Source: Miltoncostaea sp963703045 (lineage in GTDB: Bacteria; Actinomycetota; Thermoleophilia; Miltoncostaeales; Miltoncostaeaceae). Taken from it: a DNA stretch of 64,000 bases. The notes beneath the pieces are model-generated. The model was not told the origin of the DNA, did no database searches, and worked only from the letters and a program-made list of their open reading frames with translations. Numbering within the stretch: the stretch's first letter is position 1; the number at the start of each line of letters is the position of its first letter. The stretch is taken from NCBI GenBank assembly GCA_963703045.1, contig OY969782.1:992001-1056000 (forward strand), read 5' to 3'. Positions 8,365 through 16,795 of the stretch are shown here, piece after piece. Made by a program: the position numbers and the translations under genes.

Positions 8365-9434
8365 GCGGCGGCCGGGGTGCGCCCGCCGGCGCGGTAGACC
8401 TGGGCGAGGATCTCGGCGACGGCGCCGAACGCGTCGGCCGGGATGTACTGGCCGACCTCGGCGTTGGCGAACAGCGAGCGCGCGAGCGGCGGGTCCTGCA
8501 TGACCGTCACGCCGCTCTCACGGGCCAGCGCGATGATGCGGAAGGCGACGTTGTCGGCGCCCTTCGCGACCACCTGCGGCGCCGGCAGGGAGCGCGCGTA
8601 GCGCAGGGCCACGGCGAAGTGGGTCGGGTTGGTGATGACGACGTCGGCGTCGGGGACGGCGGCCATCATGCGGCGCACGGCCATCTCGCGCTGGCGCCGC
8701 TTGAGCTGCCCCTTGACCTCGGGGTTGACGTCCTGCTCCTTGAACTCGCGGCGGACCTCGTCCTTGGTCATCTTGATGTCGCGCTCGTGCTGCCAGCGCT
8801 CGTAGACCAGGTCGGCCACGGCGAGCAGGAAGTAGACGGCGACGATCGCCCAGCCGATCTTCATGACCAGGCCGCCGACGACGACGATCGCCATGCCGGG
8901 GCTCGCCCCCGTCAGCCCGGTCAGGTCCGGGATGCCGCCCCGCAGCACGAAGAAGGCGACCGTGCCGGTCACCGACACCTTGGTCAGGTCCTTCGCCAGG
9001 CTCACGAGCGAGCGCGTCGAGACCAGGCGCTTGACGCCCGAGATGGGGTTGAGCACCGAGAAGCGCGGCTTCAGCACCTGCGGCGTGATGCCCGGCTTGA
9101 CCTGGATCGCCGAGGCCACGACGCCCACGAGCATGCCGGCGATGGCGAACGGGGCGGTCAGGCGCAGCGAGTCCCAGCCGGCGTCGGTCATGACCCGCCA
9201 GCCGGACGAGAACGTGATCGGCTCGTGGTCGCCGGCGCCGCCGAGCGAGGTGCTCATGATGCGGGAGAGTCCCGCGAGCATCCATCCGCCGGCGAACGAC
9301 AGCATCGTGAAGAGCGCGAGCAGCCCGAGACCCGTGTTGATCTCACGGCTGCGGGCGACCTGACCGCGCTTGCGCGACTCGTCGCGCCGGCGCGGTGTGG
9401 CCCTCTCCGTCTTGTCGCCTGCCGAGCCGGCCAT
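8361..9434 (-). CDS. flhB: Flagellar export switch protein FlhB
   Basis: A 357-residue membrane component of the flagellar type III export apparatus. Four transmembrane helices occupy the N-terminal ~215 residues. The cytosolic domain carries the autocleavage site NPTH (in VVITNPTHFAVALRY) that switches export from hook to filament substrates. The N-terminus (GDKTERATPRRRDESRKRGQVARS) is the classic family opening. It lies 111 bp after cheA and overlaps flhA. No promoter motif of the TCAA/CCGAT type was found directly upstream, so it may be read from cheA. Confidence 0.97.
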   Translation of the reverse strand: MAGSAGDKTERATPRRRDESRKRGQVARSREINTGLGLLALFTMLSFAGGWMLAGLSRIMSTSLGGAGDHEPITFSSGWRVMTDAGWDSLRLTAPFAIAGMLVGVVASAIQVKPGITPQVLKPRFSVLNPISGVKRLVSTRSLVSLAKDLTKVSVTGTVAFFVLRGGIPDLTGLTGASPGMAIVVVGGLVMKIGWAIVAVYFLLAVADLVYERWQHERDIKMTKDEVRREFKEQDVNPEVKGQLKRRQREMAVRRMMAAVPDADVVITNPTHFAVALRYARSLPAPQVVAKGADNVAFRIIALARESGVTVMQDPPLARSLFANAEVGQYIPADAFGAVAEILAQVYRAGGRTPAAA

Positions 9435-9545
9435 GCGGCGCCGCCGTGTGTCGGTGCGGGCCGTCCGTGACTGCGTGATCCGCGCGCATCCGGCGCACGG
9501 CGGTCGATCGGCGGATCCCTCGCGGGCCGCCCCGCCCTCTCTTCG

Positions 9546-10835
9546 TCAGGAGTGGGGCGAAGGTTGAGCGTCGCCGCCATCCGCTCGCGCCGCCGGGGGC
9601 CCACCGGGCGGCGCCGGGAGGGGCGCGGACGGGATGCGGATCTCGACGGCGCACCCCGCGCCGGGGGCGCTCGCGATCGAGATCTCCCCGCCGAGCTCGG
9701 TCACCGCGGCGCGCACCGCGTCCATGCCCACCCCGCGACCCGAGACCTCGGTGGCCCGCGGGGCCGTCGTGAAGCCGGGCAGGAACACGAGATCGCAGGC
9801 CTGCGAGTCGGTGAGGGCGGCGAGCGCGGCGAGGTCGCCGAGCCCCTTGCGCGCGGCCGCGCGCCGCAGCGCGTCGGGGTCCATGCCGCGACCGTCGTCG
9901 CGCACCTCGACGACGACGTCGCCGCCCTCTCGCCGGGCCGACAGGTGCAGGCGGCCGACCGTCCGCTTGCCGGCGGACGCGCGCTCGGCCGGCGCCTCCA
10001 GACCGTGGTCGACCGCGTTGCGCAGCAGGTGCAGGAGCGGCTCGGCCAGCCGGTCGACCACGGCGCGGTCGAGCTCGGTGCCCTCGCCCGTGATCACGAG
10101 CTCGAGCCGCTTCCCGAGGGCGTCCGCCAGGTCGCGGATCATGCGCGGGAACCGCATGAACACGGCGTCCACCGGGGTGGTGCGGATGCGCCGGACGAGC
10201 GCCTCGAGGCCGTCGGTGGCCCGGCTCAGCCCGCCGGCGGCCTCGCGGACGTCGGCGAGGCCGTGCCGCTCCGCCAGCGACTCGAGGCGCGCGCCCCGGG
10301 CCGCCACCTCGGCCACGAGGGCCGCCATGTCGTCGAGCCGGTCGGTGCCGACGCGCACGGTGGGGGTTCCGCGGACGCCGCGCGGGGGCGGCGCGTCGTC
10401 GTCCGCCGCCCGCCGGGGGGCCAGCGTCGCCCCGAGCCGGGCGGCGGCGGGGCCGGCGCCCGACGCCGAGGCCCCGAGCCGCGCGGCGACGGTCGTCGCG
10501 TCGATGTCGTCGGTTCCGCCGGCAGCGATGCGGTCGAGCATGCCCCCCAGGACGTCGAGGCACGCGCGCAGCGCGTCGAGCGTCTCGGCGGTGAGCGGGG
10601 CGCCCGAGTCGCGCACGGCGGCGAGGACCTCCTCCATGCCGTGCGTGAGGTCGGCCATGGCGACGAACCCCATCGTGGCGCTCATGCCCTTGAGCGTGTG
10701 CGCGGCCCGGAAGACCGCGGACAGCGGCGCGGGGTCGCCGGGGGCCCGCTCGAGCTCGAGCAGCGCAGCGCCGAGCGTCTGGAGGCTCTCCGCGCTCTCG
10801 TCGAGGAAGAGCCCGAGGTACTCCGAGGTGTCCAC
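9546..10835 (-). CDS. cheA: CheA-type histidine kinase lacking P2 and CheW-like (P5) domains
   Basis: A 429-residue chemotaxis-type kinase. The P1 Hpt domain (1-105) has the phospho-acceptor His46 in RAAHTLKGMSATMGF. A short linker leads to a dimerisation region (about 150-240), then the P4 ATPase with the N-box HLLRNAVDHGLE, G1 DDGRGMD, F/G2 GRGVGMDAV and the closing GAGCAVEIRIP. The protein stops about 30 residues later, so the regulatory CheW-like domain is absent and there is no room for it before flhB. Start is the GTG at 10835. A sigma-28-like promoter lies upstream. No cheW, cheR, cheB or receptor gene is in this window. Confidence 0.9.
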   Translation of the reverse strand: MDTSEYLGLFLDESAESLQTLGAALLELERAPGDPAPLSAVFRAAHTLKGMSATMGFVAMADLTHGMEEVLAAVRDSGAPLTAETLDALRACLDVLGGMLDRIAAGGTDDIDATTVAARLGASASGAGPAAARLGATLAPRRAADDDAPPPRGVRGTPTVRVGTDRLDDMAALVAEVAARGARLESLAERHGLADVREAAGGLSRATDGLEALVRRIRTTPVDAVFMRFPRMIRDLADALGKRLELVITGEGTELDRAVVDRLAEPLLHLLRNAVDHGLEAPAERASAGKRTVGRLHLSARREGGDVVVEVRDDGRGMDPDALRRAAARKGLGDLAALAALTDSQACDLVFLPGFTTAPRATEVSGRGVGMDAVRAAVTELGGEISIASAPGAGCAVEIRIPSAPLPAPPGGPPAARADGGDAQPSPHS

Positions 10836-10962
10836 GCGGTCTCCCGATCCGTCCACAGCCGGGCCGAAAGGGGGGGAGCGGTTGGCCTGACGGCGCCCGG
10901 CGGCTACCCGGACGGGTGGCACCCGGTCGCGGGACCGGCCGTACGCTCGCTTCCGATGTCGG

Positions 10963-10990
10963 GTATCGGCCGGCGACGAGGGGGAGTTGA
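10963..10990 (-). promoter_or_regulatory. Sigma-28-like promoter for cheA
   Basis: On the minus strand TCAACTCC (10990-10983), a 12-bp spacer, then GCCGATAC (10970-10963), close to the FliA -10 element GCCGATAA. It lies about 130 bp before the cheA start and overlaps the ribosome-binding region of the divergent yyaC gene. Confidence 0.6.
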
Positions 10991-10991
10991 G

Positions 10992-11576
10992 GTGGGTGCA
11001 CTGTGCGAGGTGCGGCGGGAGGATCCCGGTGCTCTGGCGACGCTCTCGCTGGCCCTGGAGCGCGCGATGGCGGCGCGGGGCGGCCACGACCGCCCGGTGG
11101 CGTTCGCGTGCATCGGCACCGACCGCTCGACGGGCGACGCCCTCGGACCGCTGGTCGGACAGCGCCTGCTGCGACTCGGCGTCGACCCACGGGAGGTCGT
11201 GGGCACCCTCGAGCAGCCCCTCCACGCCCTCAACCTCGCGGCCCGCGTGCGCCCCCTGATCGAGCACCCCTCCCGCCCCCTCGTGGTCGCGATCGACGCG
11301 GCGCTCGGCACGACGGGCGGTGTCGGCTCGGTCAGCCTGCGGGGCGGGGGCCTGCTGCCCGGCCAGGGGGTGGGCAAGGACCTGCCGTCGGTGGGCGAGC
11401 TGTCGCTCACGGCGACGGTCAACGTGCAGGCCGGGGCGCTCGACGTGCAGATACTGCAGTCGACGCGCCTGTACCTGGTGCAGGAGCTCGCGGAGATGAT
11501 CGGGGCGGCGTGCTGGTGGGCCCACCGCAACCTGCGCCGCGGCGCGCAGGCCCCGGCCGAGGCGCTCGCGGTCTAG
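10992..11576 (+). CDS. YyaC-like protein (DUF1256, GPR-protease fold)
   Basis: A 194-residue protein with the YyaC signature ACIGTDRSTGDALGPLVG near residue 40, followed by VGTLEQPLHALNLA, VVAIDAALG and VGKDLPSVGELSLTATVNV. YyaC is known from endospore formers and shares the fold of the spore protease GPR. The chosen GTG (10992) has GGGGG/GAG spaced about 7 bases upstream; an ATG at 10956 is an alternative. Divergent from cheA. Its role in an organism with no spore genes visible is unknown. Confidence 0.85.
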   Translation: MGALCEVRREDPGALATLSLALERAMAARGGHDRPVAFACIGTDRSTGDALGPLVGQRLLRLGVDPREVVGTLEQPLHALNLAARVRPLIEHPSRPLVVAIDAALGTTGGVGSVSLRGGGLLPGQGVGKDLPSVGELSLTATVNVQAGALDVQILQSTRLYLVQELAEMIGAACWWAHRNLRRGAQAPAEALAV

Positions 11577-11640
11577 CCGGGGCGCGGCGAGGCGCCCTGC
11601 GGCGTGGCGCCGGCACGGCGACGTCGGCGATCATCGCCGG

Positions 11641-12528
11641 GTGGACGATCTCGACGAACGCATCGACGCCCTCTTCGCCGGTCCGCCCGGGGGGTTCACC
11701 GGCGGGCGCGACGCCCTCGCCCGGGAGCTGCGGGCGGCGGGCGACCGCGCGGGCGCCGAGCGCGTGCGGAGCCTGCGCCGGCCGACGCGGCTCGCCGCCG
11801 AGATCAACCGCATCGCCCGTGAGCGGCCCGACGGGCTCGGGCGGCTGCTCGCGGCCCAGGACACCCTGGCGACCGCCCAGGAGGCGGTGCTCGCCGGCAC
11901 GGGGGGCGCCGGCGAGCTGCACGACGCCGGCACGGCCGAGGCCGGGGCGCTCGCGGACCTCTCCGGCGATCCGGCGGTGCGCGCGGCACTGCGCGCCGCC
12001 GCGCGCGACGGCGCCGCTCGCGACGCCCTCGTGCGCGGCCGGCTCTCGGCCGACCCCGACCCGCACGCCGCCGCCGGGCTCTTCGCGGCCGGGCCGCCGG
12101 GGCGCGGGGCGCCGGCGCGCCGGGCCGCCCCCTCCCCCTCCCCCCCGCCGCCCGCGGTCGCCGACGCGCCGGGCGGCGGCGACGAGCTCGCCGCCGCGCG
12201 CGCGCGGCGGGCGCGCCAGGCGGCCCTCGACGAGGCGCGCCGCCTCGTCGGCGTCGCCGACGGGGAACGGGCGGCCAGCGCCGCGGCGCTGGCCGCGGCG
12301 GCCGACCGGACCGCCGCCGCCCGCGAGCGGCACGCGGCGGCGGCGGGCGCACTCGACGACGCGCGGACCGCGCTGCGGGCGGCCGAGGAGGACGAGGCCG
12401 GCGCGCGGCGGCGCGCCGCCGAGGCCGAGCGGGACGAGGCCGCCGCCCGCGACGAGGCCGAGCGCGCCGCCGACGTGGCCGGCGAGGCCCGCGCCGCCCT
12501 CGCCCGCGTCGAGGACGACGCGGGCTGA
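11641..12528 (+). CDS. Ala/Arg/Glu-rich coiled-coil protein, unknown function
   Basis: A 295-residue protein starting at GTG. The N-terminal ~130 residues (LDERIDALFAGPPGGFTGGR, then AGAERVRSLRRPTRLAAEINRIAR) resemble a helical domain seen in many actinobacterial hypothetical proteins. A proline-rich hinge (about 155-180) leads to a long charged helical tail (180-295) that should form a coiled coil. No catalytic motif. It lies 64 bp after yyaC on the same strand and could be co-transcribed. Confidence 0.65.
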   Translation: MDDLDERIDALFAGPPGGFTGGRDALARELRAAGDRAGAERVRSLRRPTRLAAEINRIARERPDGLGRLLAAQDTLATAQEAVLAGTGGAGELHDAGTAEAGALADLSGDPAVRAALRAAARDGAARDALVRGRLSADPDPHAAAGLFAAGPPGRGAPARRAAPSPSPPPPAVADAPGGGDELAAARARRARQAALDEARRLVGVADGERAASAAALAAAADRTAAARERHAAAAGALDDARTALRAAEEDEAGARRRAAEAERDEAAARDEAERAADVAGEARAALARVEDDAG

Positions 12529-12547
12529 GGGGCGCGGGCGGCGGCGC

Positions 12548-13360
12548 TCACCCCGGCTCGGGTCCCTGGCCGTCGCGGAAGGGGCGCCAGTCGGCGGGGC
12601 GCTTGTCCTGGAAGGAGGCGATCCCCTCGGCCGGCTCGGCGCCGTAGACGTGGTTGAGGGCGACCAGCTCGAGGCCGTGCTGGACGGCGCCATAGAGCTG
12701 GTCGGTCTGGGCGTTGAGGGCGATCTTGGCCAGGCGCAGGCCCTGGGGGGAGCGGCGCAGGATCTGATCGACCCAGGCATCGACCTCGCCATCGAGCTCG
12801 GCGTCGGGCACCACCCTGTTGACCAGGCCCATCGCCAGGGCCTCCTCGGCCGAGTACTGGCGGGTCAGGTAGAGGATCTCGCGCGCCTTCTTCTCGCCCA
12901 CGGTGGCCGGCAGCAGCTGGCAGCCCCACCACAGCGGGGCCGAGCCGATCTTGGGGCCGGCCTGGCCGAAGCGCCCCGACTCGCCCGAGATCGTCAGGTC
13001 ACAGAGCACGTTGAGCTCGTTGCCCCCGCCGATGCAGTAGCCGCGCACCTTCACGATGATCGGCGTGCCGTTGTTGCGGATCGCCAGCCCGAGGCGGTCG
13101 TGCAGGTGGTGCAGGGCCCGCTTCTGGGCCAGCGTGCGGGTCGGATCGCGCACGTCGCCGCCCACGCAGAAGGCCCGCTCGCCGGCGCCGGTGAAGACGA
13201 TCACCCCCACCGCCTCGTCATCGGCGGCCGCCTCGAAGGCCTCGGCCAGCTCGCGGATCGTCTGGCTGCGGAAGGCGTTCAGGCGATCGGGCCGGTTGAT
13301 CGTGATCGTCGCCCGCCCGTCGGCGACCTCGTAGAGGATGTCCTCGAAGCTGTCGGGCAC
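12548..13360 (-). CDS. Crotonase-superfamily enzyme, MenB/BadI-like
   Basis: A 270-residue enoyl-CoA hydratase/isomerase-family protein. It has the CoA-binding and oxyanion-hole segments TINRPDRLNAFRSQT, GAGERAFCVGGD and GYCIGGGNELNVLCDLTI, and the GEKKAREILYLTRQYSAEEALAMGLVN region typical of dihydroxynaphthoyl-CoA synthase (MenB) and 2-ketocyclohexanecarboxyl-CoA hydrolase (BadI). Which of these acyl-CoA substrates it uses cannot be read from sequence alone. GTG start with GGAGG upstream. It stands alone, without other menaquinone genes nearby. Confidence 0.85.
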   Translation of the reverse strand: MPDSFEDILYEVADGRATITINRPDRLNAFRSQTIRELAEAFEAAADDEAVGVIVFTGAGERAFCVGGDVRDPTRTLAQKRALHHLHDRLGLAIRNNGTPIIVKVRGYCIGGGNELNVLCDLTISGESGRFGQAGPKIGSAPLWWGCQLLPATVGEKKAREILYLTRQYSAEEALAMGLVNRVVPDAELDGEVDAWVDQILRRSPQGLRLAKIALNAQTDQLYGAVQHGLELVALNHVYGAEPAEGIASFQDKRPADWRPFRDGQGPEPG

Positions 13361-13393
13361 GGGAGCCTCCTCGATGGAGTGCGGTCCGCCTGG

Positions 13394-13448
13394 TTGACCG
13401 ACCGCGGGACGCGGGGTAGCTTACAGCCGTAGACCGCGCTTACAAGCG
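13394..13448 (+). promoter_or_regulatory. Promoter with repeated GCTTACA elements, candidate TetR operator
   Basis: TTGACC (13394-13399), a 17-bp spacer and TAGCTT (13417-13422) make a good housekeeping-type promoter for the 471-aa gene at 13490. Two copies of GCTTACA (13419-13425 and 13438-13444) overlap and follow the -10, and the second sits in the dyad CGCTT-AC-AAGCG (13437-13448). A TetR regulator encoded two genes downstream could bind here. Confidence 0.5.
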
Positions 13449-13489
13449 TATGCTCAGGCCCCGAACCCGACCCGGAGACCGACGGTCAC

Positions 13490-14905
13490 ATGACGACGTC
13501 CGCCACCCCGCCCCCGTCCGGACCCGACCCCGCCCGCCTCCCGTACGCCGGAGCCGCCGGCCTCGAGGACGCGCTGGCATATCCCTACTTCCAGTCGGTC
13601 TTCGACCGCAAGAGCCGCCGCATGGGGCTGGGGATGAGCATGCCCGGCACGCTCGGGTACGACAGCCCGTACGAGGCGGTGCCGCTGGACGAGGTCGAGG
13701 AGGCGCTGCTGCTGGTCGCGGGGACCGGGCTGACCGGGCTCAACCTGGGCGACATCGACCCGTCGATGGGCGCCGACGCACTCGTGCAGTGGACCGCGCG
13801 CACCTGGCCGTCGTCGTGCTCGAACCACGGCACGGAGTTGTTCTTCACGAACGACAAGGGCCTCTACTTCCTCGACATGTGGGATCTCGTGCCCGAGCCG
13901 GGCGAGATCACGACGCTCCAGAACAAGTCCCACGACGCCCAGATCGAGTGGATCCTGTCGCTGGTGGACCGCGCCAAGGTCGAACTCGAGCCGCAGCGGG
14001 CGCAGATGCCGACCGGGCTGCCGGGCCTGTTCGTGTTCAACCACTGGAACGCCAACCAGCCGGGCTCGACGCTGTTCATGCCCGTCTCGAACATGACCCT
14101 CGAGTACATCAACCTGCTCTTCATCTACTTCTCGGACGAGTACCGCTTCACGATGGTCGACGAGATGAACGGCCGGACCCCGTGCGGACTCGATCGCTGG
14201 ATCGACTCGGGGCGTCTCGACCCGAACCGCCAGATGGGCATCGTCGAGATCGAGCAGCGGGTGCTCTCGATGCAGGTCGTCGAGCAGGCCTTCATCTGCC
14301 AGAACGTCAACCTCGCCCTCCAGGCGATGGGCCTGGGCGGATGGACCTACACGGGCTTCATCGCCCGCTACGCCCTCGGGGGCATGGACGTGCCCGGACT
14401 CGGCTTCCGCTTCGCCGACGCCGCGCAGGGTCCCTCGGTGCCGGTGGGGCGCGACGGGGTCTTCGAGGCCTTCACGCCGCCGTACCACACGGACATGTCC
14501 GACGCGGTCGACGCGTTCCTCGAGCGCAAGTGGTCGCAGTACGAGCCCGCCAAGCCGAAGGCGTACCTCGAGCCCGACAAGGTGATCGACCAGATCGAGC
14601 GGCCGTCCGAGGACACGATCCAGATCGTGAAGGACTACTGCAACTACGTGTTCGACGTGCACGGGCGCTTCCCGGCGCACCTCGACCCGATGTACCAGCG
14701 CCTCACCTGCCAGGCGCAGCACGTCGACACGGACTTCTACAAGCAGTACTACCCGCCCGGCGCGGTGACCGAGCAGCACCACGCGCACTTCGAGCGGTGG
14801 CACCCCGAGCTCGCCGGCGACGACGGCCGTCCGCCGCTGGCCGACGGCCCCCGCGTCGCGTCGAACCGCGAGGACTCCCCGCCGATCCCCCCCGGGGCGC
14901 TCTAG
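13490..14905 (+). CDS. 471-aa protein of unknown function, faintly nitroreductase-like
   Basis: A large soluble protein with no signal peptide. I do not recognise the family with certainty. The N-terminal stretch FDRKSRRMGLG plus VEEALLLVAGTGLTGLNLGD and the later QAFICQNVNLALQAMGLGGW recall the layout of FMN nitroreductase-fold proteins (basic N-terminus, then a conserved QN-x-L helix), but this is weak. Other notable segments are SNHGTELFFTNDKGLYFLDMW and FNHWNANQPGSTLFMPVSN. A TetR regulator follows after two bases, and a promoter with repeats precedes it, suggesting an inducible enzyme. Confidence 0.6.
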   Translation: MTTSATPPPSGPDPARLPYAGAAGLEDALAYPYFQSVFDRKSRRMGLGMSMPGTLGYDSPYEAVPLDEVEEALLLVAGTGLTGLNLGDIDPSMGADALVQWTARTWPSSCSNHGTELFFTNDKGLYFLDMWDLVPEPGEITTLQNKSHDAQIEWILSLVDRAKVELEPQRAQMPTGLPGLFVFNHWNANQPGSTLFMPVSNMTLEYINLLFIYFSDEYRFTMVDEMNGRTPCGLDRWIDSGRLDPNRQMGIVEIEQRVLSMQVVEQAFICQNVNLALQAMGLGGWTYTGFIARYALGGMDVPGLGFRFADAAQGPSVPVGRDGVFEAFTPPYHTDMSDAVDAFLERKWSQYEPAKPKAYLEPDKVIDQIERPSEDTIQIVKDYCNYVFDVHGRFPAHLDPMYQRLTCQAQHVDTDFYKQYYPPGAVTEQHHAHFERWHPELAGDDGRPPLADGPRVASNREDSPPIPPGAL

Positions 14906-14907
14906 GG

Positions 14908-15564
14908 GTGCCCCAGCCCGCGCTCGCCCCCCCGCGGCGGCTGCCGCTCGACCAGCGGCGCATCCTGCAGGCCGCGCTCCGGCTCATCGACGAGCACGGC
15001 CTGGCCGAGCTGTCGATGCGCCGCCTGGGGGCCGAGCTCGGCGTGCAGGCGATGTCCCTCTACCGCCACCTGCCCAGCAAGCAGGCGGTGGTGGAGGGCG
15101 TTCGCGACCTGATCTTCGAGGAGCTCGCGCATCTGCGGCCCGCCTCCCCGGCGGACGAGCCGTGGGACGCGTCCCTCGTCGCCATGGCGACCGCCTTCCG
15201 CGCGGTCTGCCGTCGTCACCCCCACGCCCTCTCCCTGTTCGCCACCGACGTCAACCGCGCCTACGCCGCGTCGTCCGACTTCTACGAGCCGGTGCTGCGC
15301 AGCCTGGTGCGCGACGGCTTCACCCCCGCCGAGGCGGGCGACGCCGTCCGCGTCGTCGTGCGCTACGTGCTGTCGTCGGAGCTGCTGACGGCCGCGGTCA
15401 CCACCATGCGCAACCCTCTCGACGAGGGCGAGATCGCCGACCTCGCCGAGCGGCGGCCGCTGGTGAGCACCCTCGTGCGCTCGCTGTGGGAGCGACCGCC
15501 GCCCACGCTGGAGGACCCGGGGCTCGCCCTGATCGTCGCGGGGCTACGCGCCGGGCGCCAGTAG
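14908..15564 (+). CDS. TetR-family transcriptional regulator
   Basis: A 218-residue repressor-type protein. The N-terminal helix-turn-helix (about 14-60: RRILQAALRLIDEHGLAELSMRRLGAELGVQAMSLYRHLPSKQAVVEGV) is clear, followed by a ligand-binding domain similar to the TetR_C type. Start is the GTG at 14908, two bases after the upstream stop; the longer open frame before it is a shadow. It probably controls the operon it sits in through the repeat-containing promoter at 13394-13448. Its end overlaps the convergent efeB by 21 bp. Confidence 0.88.
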   Translation: MPQPALAPPRRLPLDQRRILQAALRLIDEHGLAELSMRRLGAELGVQAMSLYRHLPSKQAVVEGVRDLIFEELAHLRPASPADEPWDASLVAMATAFRAVCRRHPHALSLFATDVNRAYAASSDFYEPVLRSLVRDGFTPAEAGDAVRVVVRYVLSSELLTAAVTTMRNPLDEGEIADLAERRPLVSTLVRSLWERPPPTLEDPGLALIVAGLRAGRQ

Positions 15565-16788
15565 CGCCTGCCCGAGGTGCCCGCCGCCGGCCGGGGCGCC
15601 GGGCAGCGCGAAGAAGAAGCCCCCGCCCTCGGGGCGGATGTACTCCTCCAGCCGCTCCCCGGTCAGGCGCTCCTGCACCGCGAGGAAGCCCGTGCTCAGC
15701 AGCCGCTGGTAGCTCACGAAGGCGAGCCCCTGGTCGAGCTGGCCCGCCCCGTCGTACCCGCGCGTGTACGAGAAGCCGCGGCGCAGGATGAGGTTCTCGC
15801 GGGCCGCGGGCGTGCGGGGGTTGGCGAGGCGGATGTGGGCGTCGAGCGGCGTGAGGGCGCCGTCGGGGTCGGCGGCGTAGTCCGGCACGTCGGTCTCGTG
15901 CCGGCCGTCGAGCGGCGCGCCGTTCGCCTTGCGGCGCCCGATGAGCGCCTCCTGCTCGGCGAGCGGGGTGCGGTCCCAGAACTCCACGAGCATCCGGATG
16001 ACGCGCACCACGTGGTAGGTCCCGCCGGCGGTCCACGCGGGCTCGCCGTCGCGGGCCGGCGCGGTCCACACGTAGCGGCCGAGCAGGTCCGGCGAGGTCT
16101 CGAGGTTGGCGGTGCCGTCGACGAACCCGAGCAGGTTGCGGGGGGAGCCGGTCGTGCGGTCGCCGGCGTTCGCGCGCCGGTTGAACCCCTCGACGACCCA
16201 CCGCAGGGTCAGCGTGCGACGCGTGCGCCGCATCAGCTGGCGCAGGGCGAAGAGCACCGTGTCGGGGTGGCCCGCCTGCACGGTCAGCAGGAGGTCGCCG
16301 TGGCTGCGGTCGGGGTCGAGGCGGTCGTTGGCGAGGAACGGCATCTCGACGAGCTCGCGGGGCCGGCGCGCGGCCAGCCCGTACCGGTCGTCGAACAGCG
16401 ACGCGCCCACCGACACGACGACCGACAGATCGTCCGGGGTCGGGTCGGGACCGAGGATGCCCGAGTCGGTCGGCGGGTAGGCCGGATCGCGCACCGCGAT
16501 CGGCCGGCCGCCCATGAGCCCCTCGATCTCGTCGGAGAGCTCGCGGAACATCTCCTCGAGGTGCGCGCGGTCGCGGGCCAGCACGGTGAACGCGGCCATC
16601 AGCCCGCGGGCCGGAGCGGGGTGGGTGGTGATGCCGACCTGATGGGGACCGCGGAACGACAGGAGGCCGCCGTCGGCGGGCTCGCCGGTCGCCGCGCCCG
16701 CCGCCCAGCCGACGCCGAACGCGCCGGCGCCGACGGCCATGCCGCCGGCGCCCGCGAGGAACGCGCGTCTGGAGACGCCACCGGACAT
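15544..16788 (-). CDS. efeB: Tat-exported Dyp-type peroxidase / deferrochelatase EfeB
   Basis: A 414-residue haem peroxidase. The N-terminus MSGGVSRRAFLAGAGGMAVG is a twin-arginine signal. The Dyp signature GFVDGTANL and the distal/proximal haem region follow, with DLLLTVQAGHPDTVLFALRQL and a C-terminal GGGFFFALPGAP typical of EfeB. It acts in the periplasm/cell envelope to release iron or oxidise substrates. It lies 7 bp after efeO, so the two form an iron-uptake unit. The permease gene efeU is not adjacent. Confidence 0.93.
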   Translation of the reverse strand: MSGGVSRRAFLAGAGGMAVGAGAFGVGWAAGAATGEPADGGLLSFRGPHQVGITTHPAPARGLMAAFTVLARDRAHLEEMFRELSDEIEGLMGGRPIAVRDPAYPPTDSGILGPDPTPDDLSVVVSVGASLFDDRYGLAARRPRELVEMPFLANDRLDPDRSHGDLLLTVQAGHPDTVLFALRQLMRRTRRTLTLRWVVEGFNRRANAGDRTTGSPRNLLGFVDGTANLETSPDLLGRYVWTAPARDGEPAWTAGGTYHVVRVIRMLVEFWDRTPLAEQEALIGRRKANGAPLDGRHETDVPDYAADPDGALTPLDAHIRLANPRTPAARENLILRRGFSYTRGYDGAGQLDQGLAFVSYQRLLSTGFLAVQERLTGERLEEYIRPEGGGFFFALPGAPAGGGHLGQALLAPGA

Positions 16789-16795
16789 CGCCGAC

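Noticed and set aside
3586..8397. A 1603-codon open frame on the plus strand opposite flhA-flhF
   Set aside because: Its Asp/Glu/Arg/His-rich composition, lack of any motif and complete overlap with well-conserved minus-strand flagellar genes mark it as an antisense shadow of GC-rich coding sequence.
9435..9545. A missing CheW-like domain of cheA hidden by a frameshift
   Set aside because: Only 111 bases separate cheA from flhB, far too few for the domain, and no CheW-like residues appear in any frame.
10956..10991. ATG at 10956 as the yyaC start
   Set aside because: The resulting N-terminal extension is arginine/glycine-rich and not family-like, while the GTG at 10992 has a well-spaced ribosome-binding sequence. 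Kept only as an alternative.
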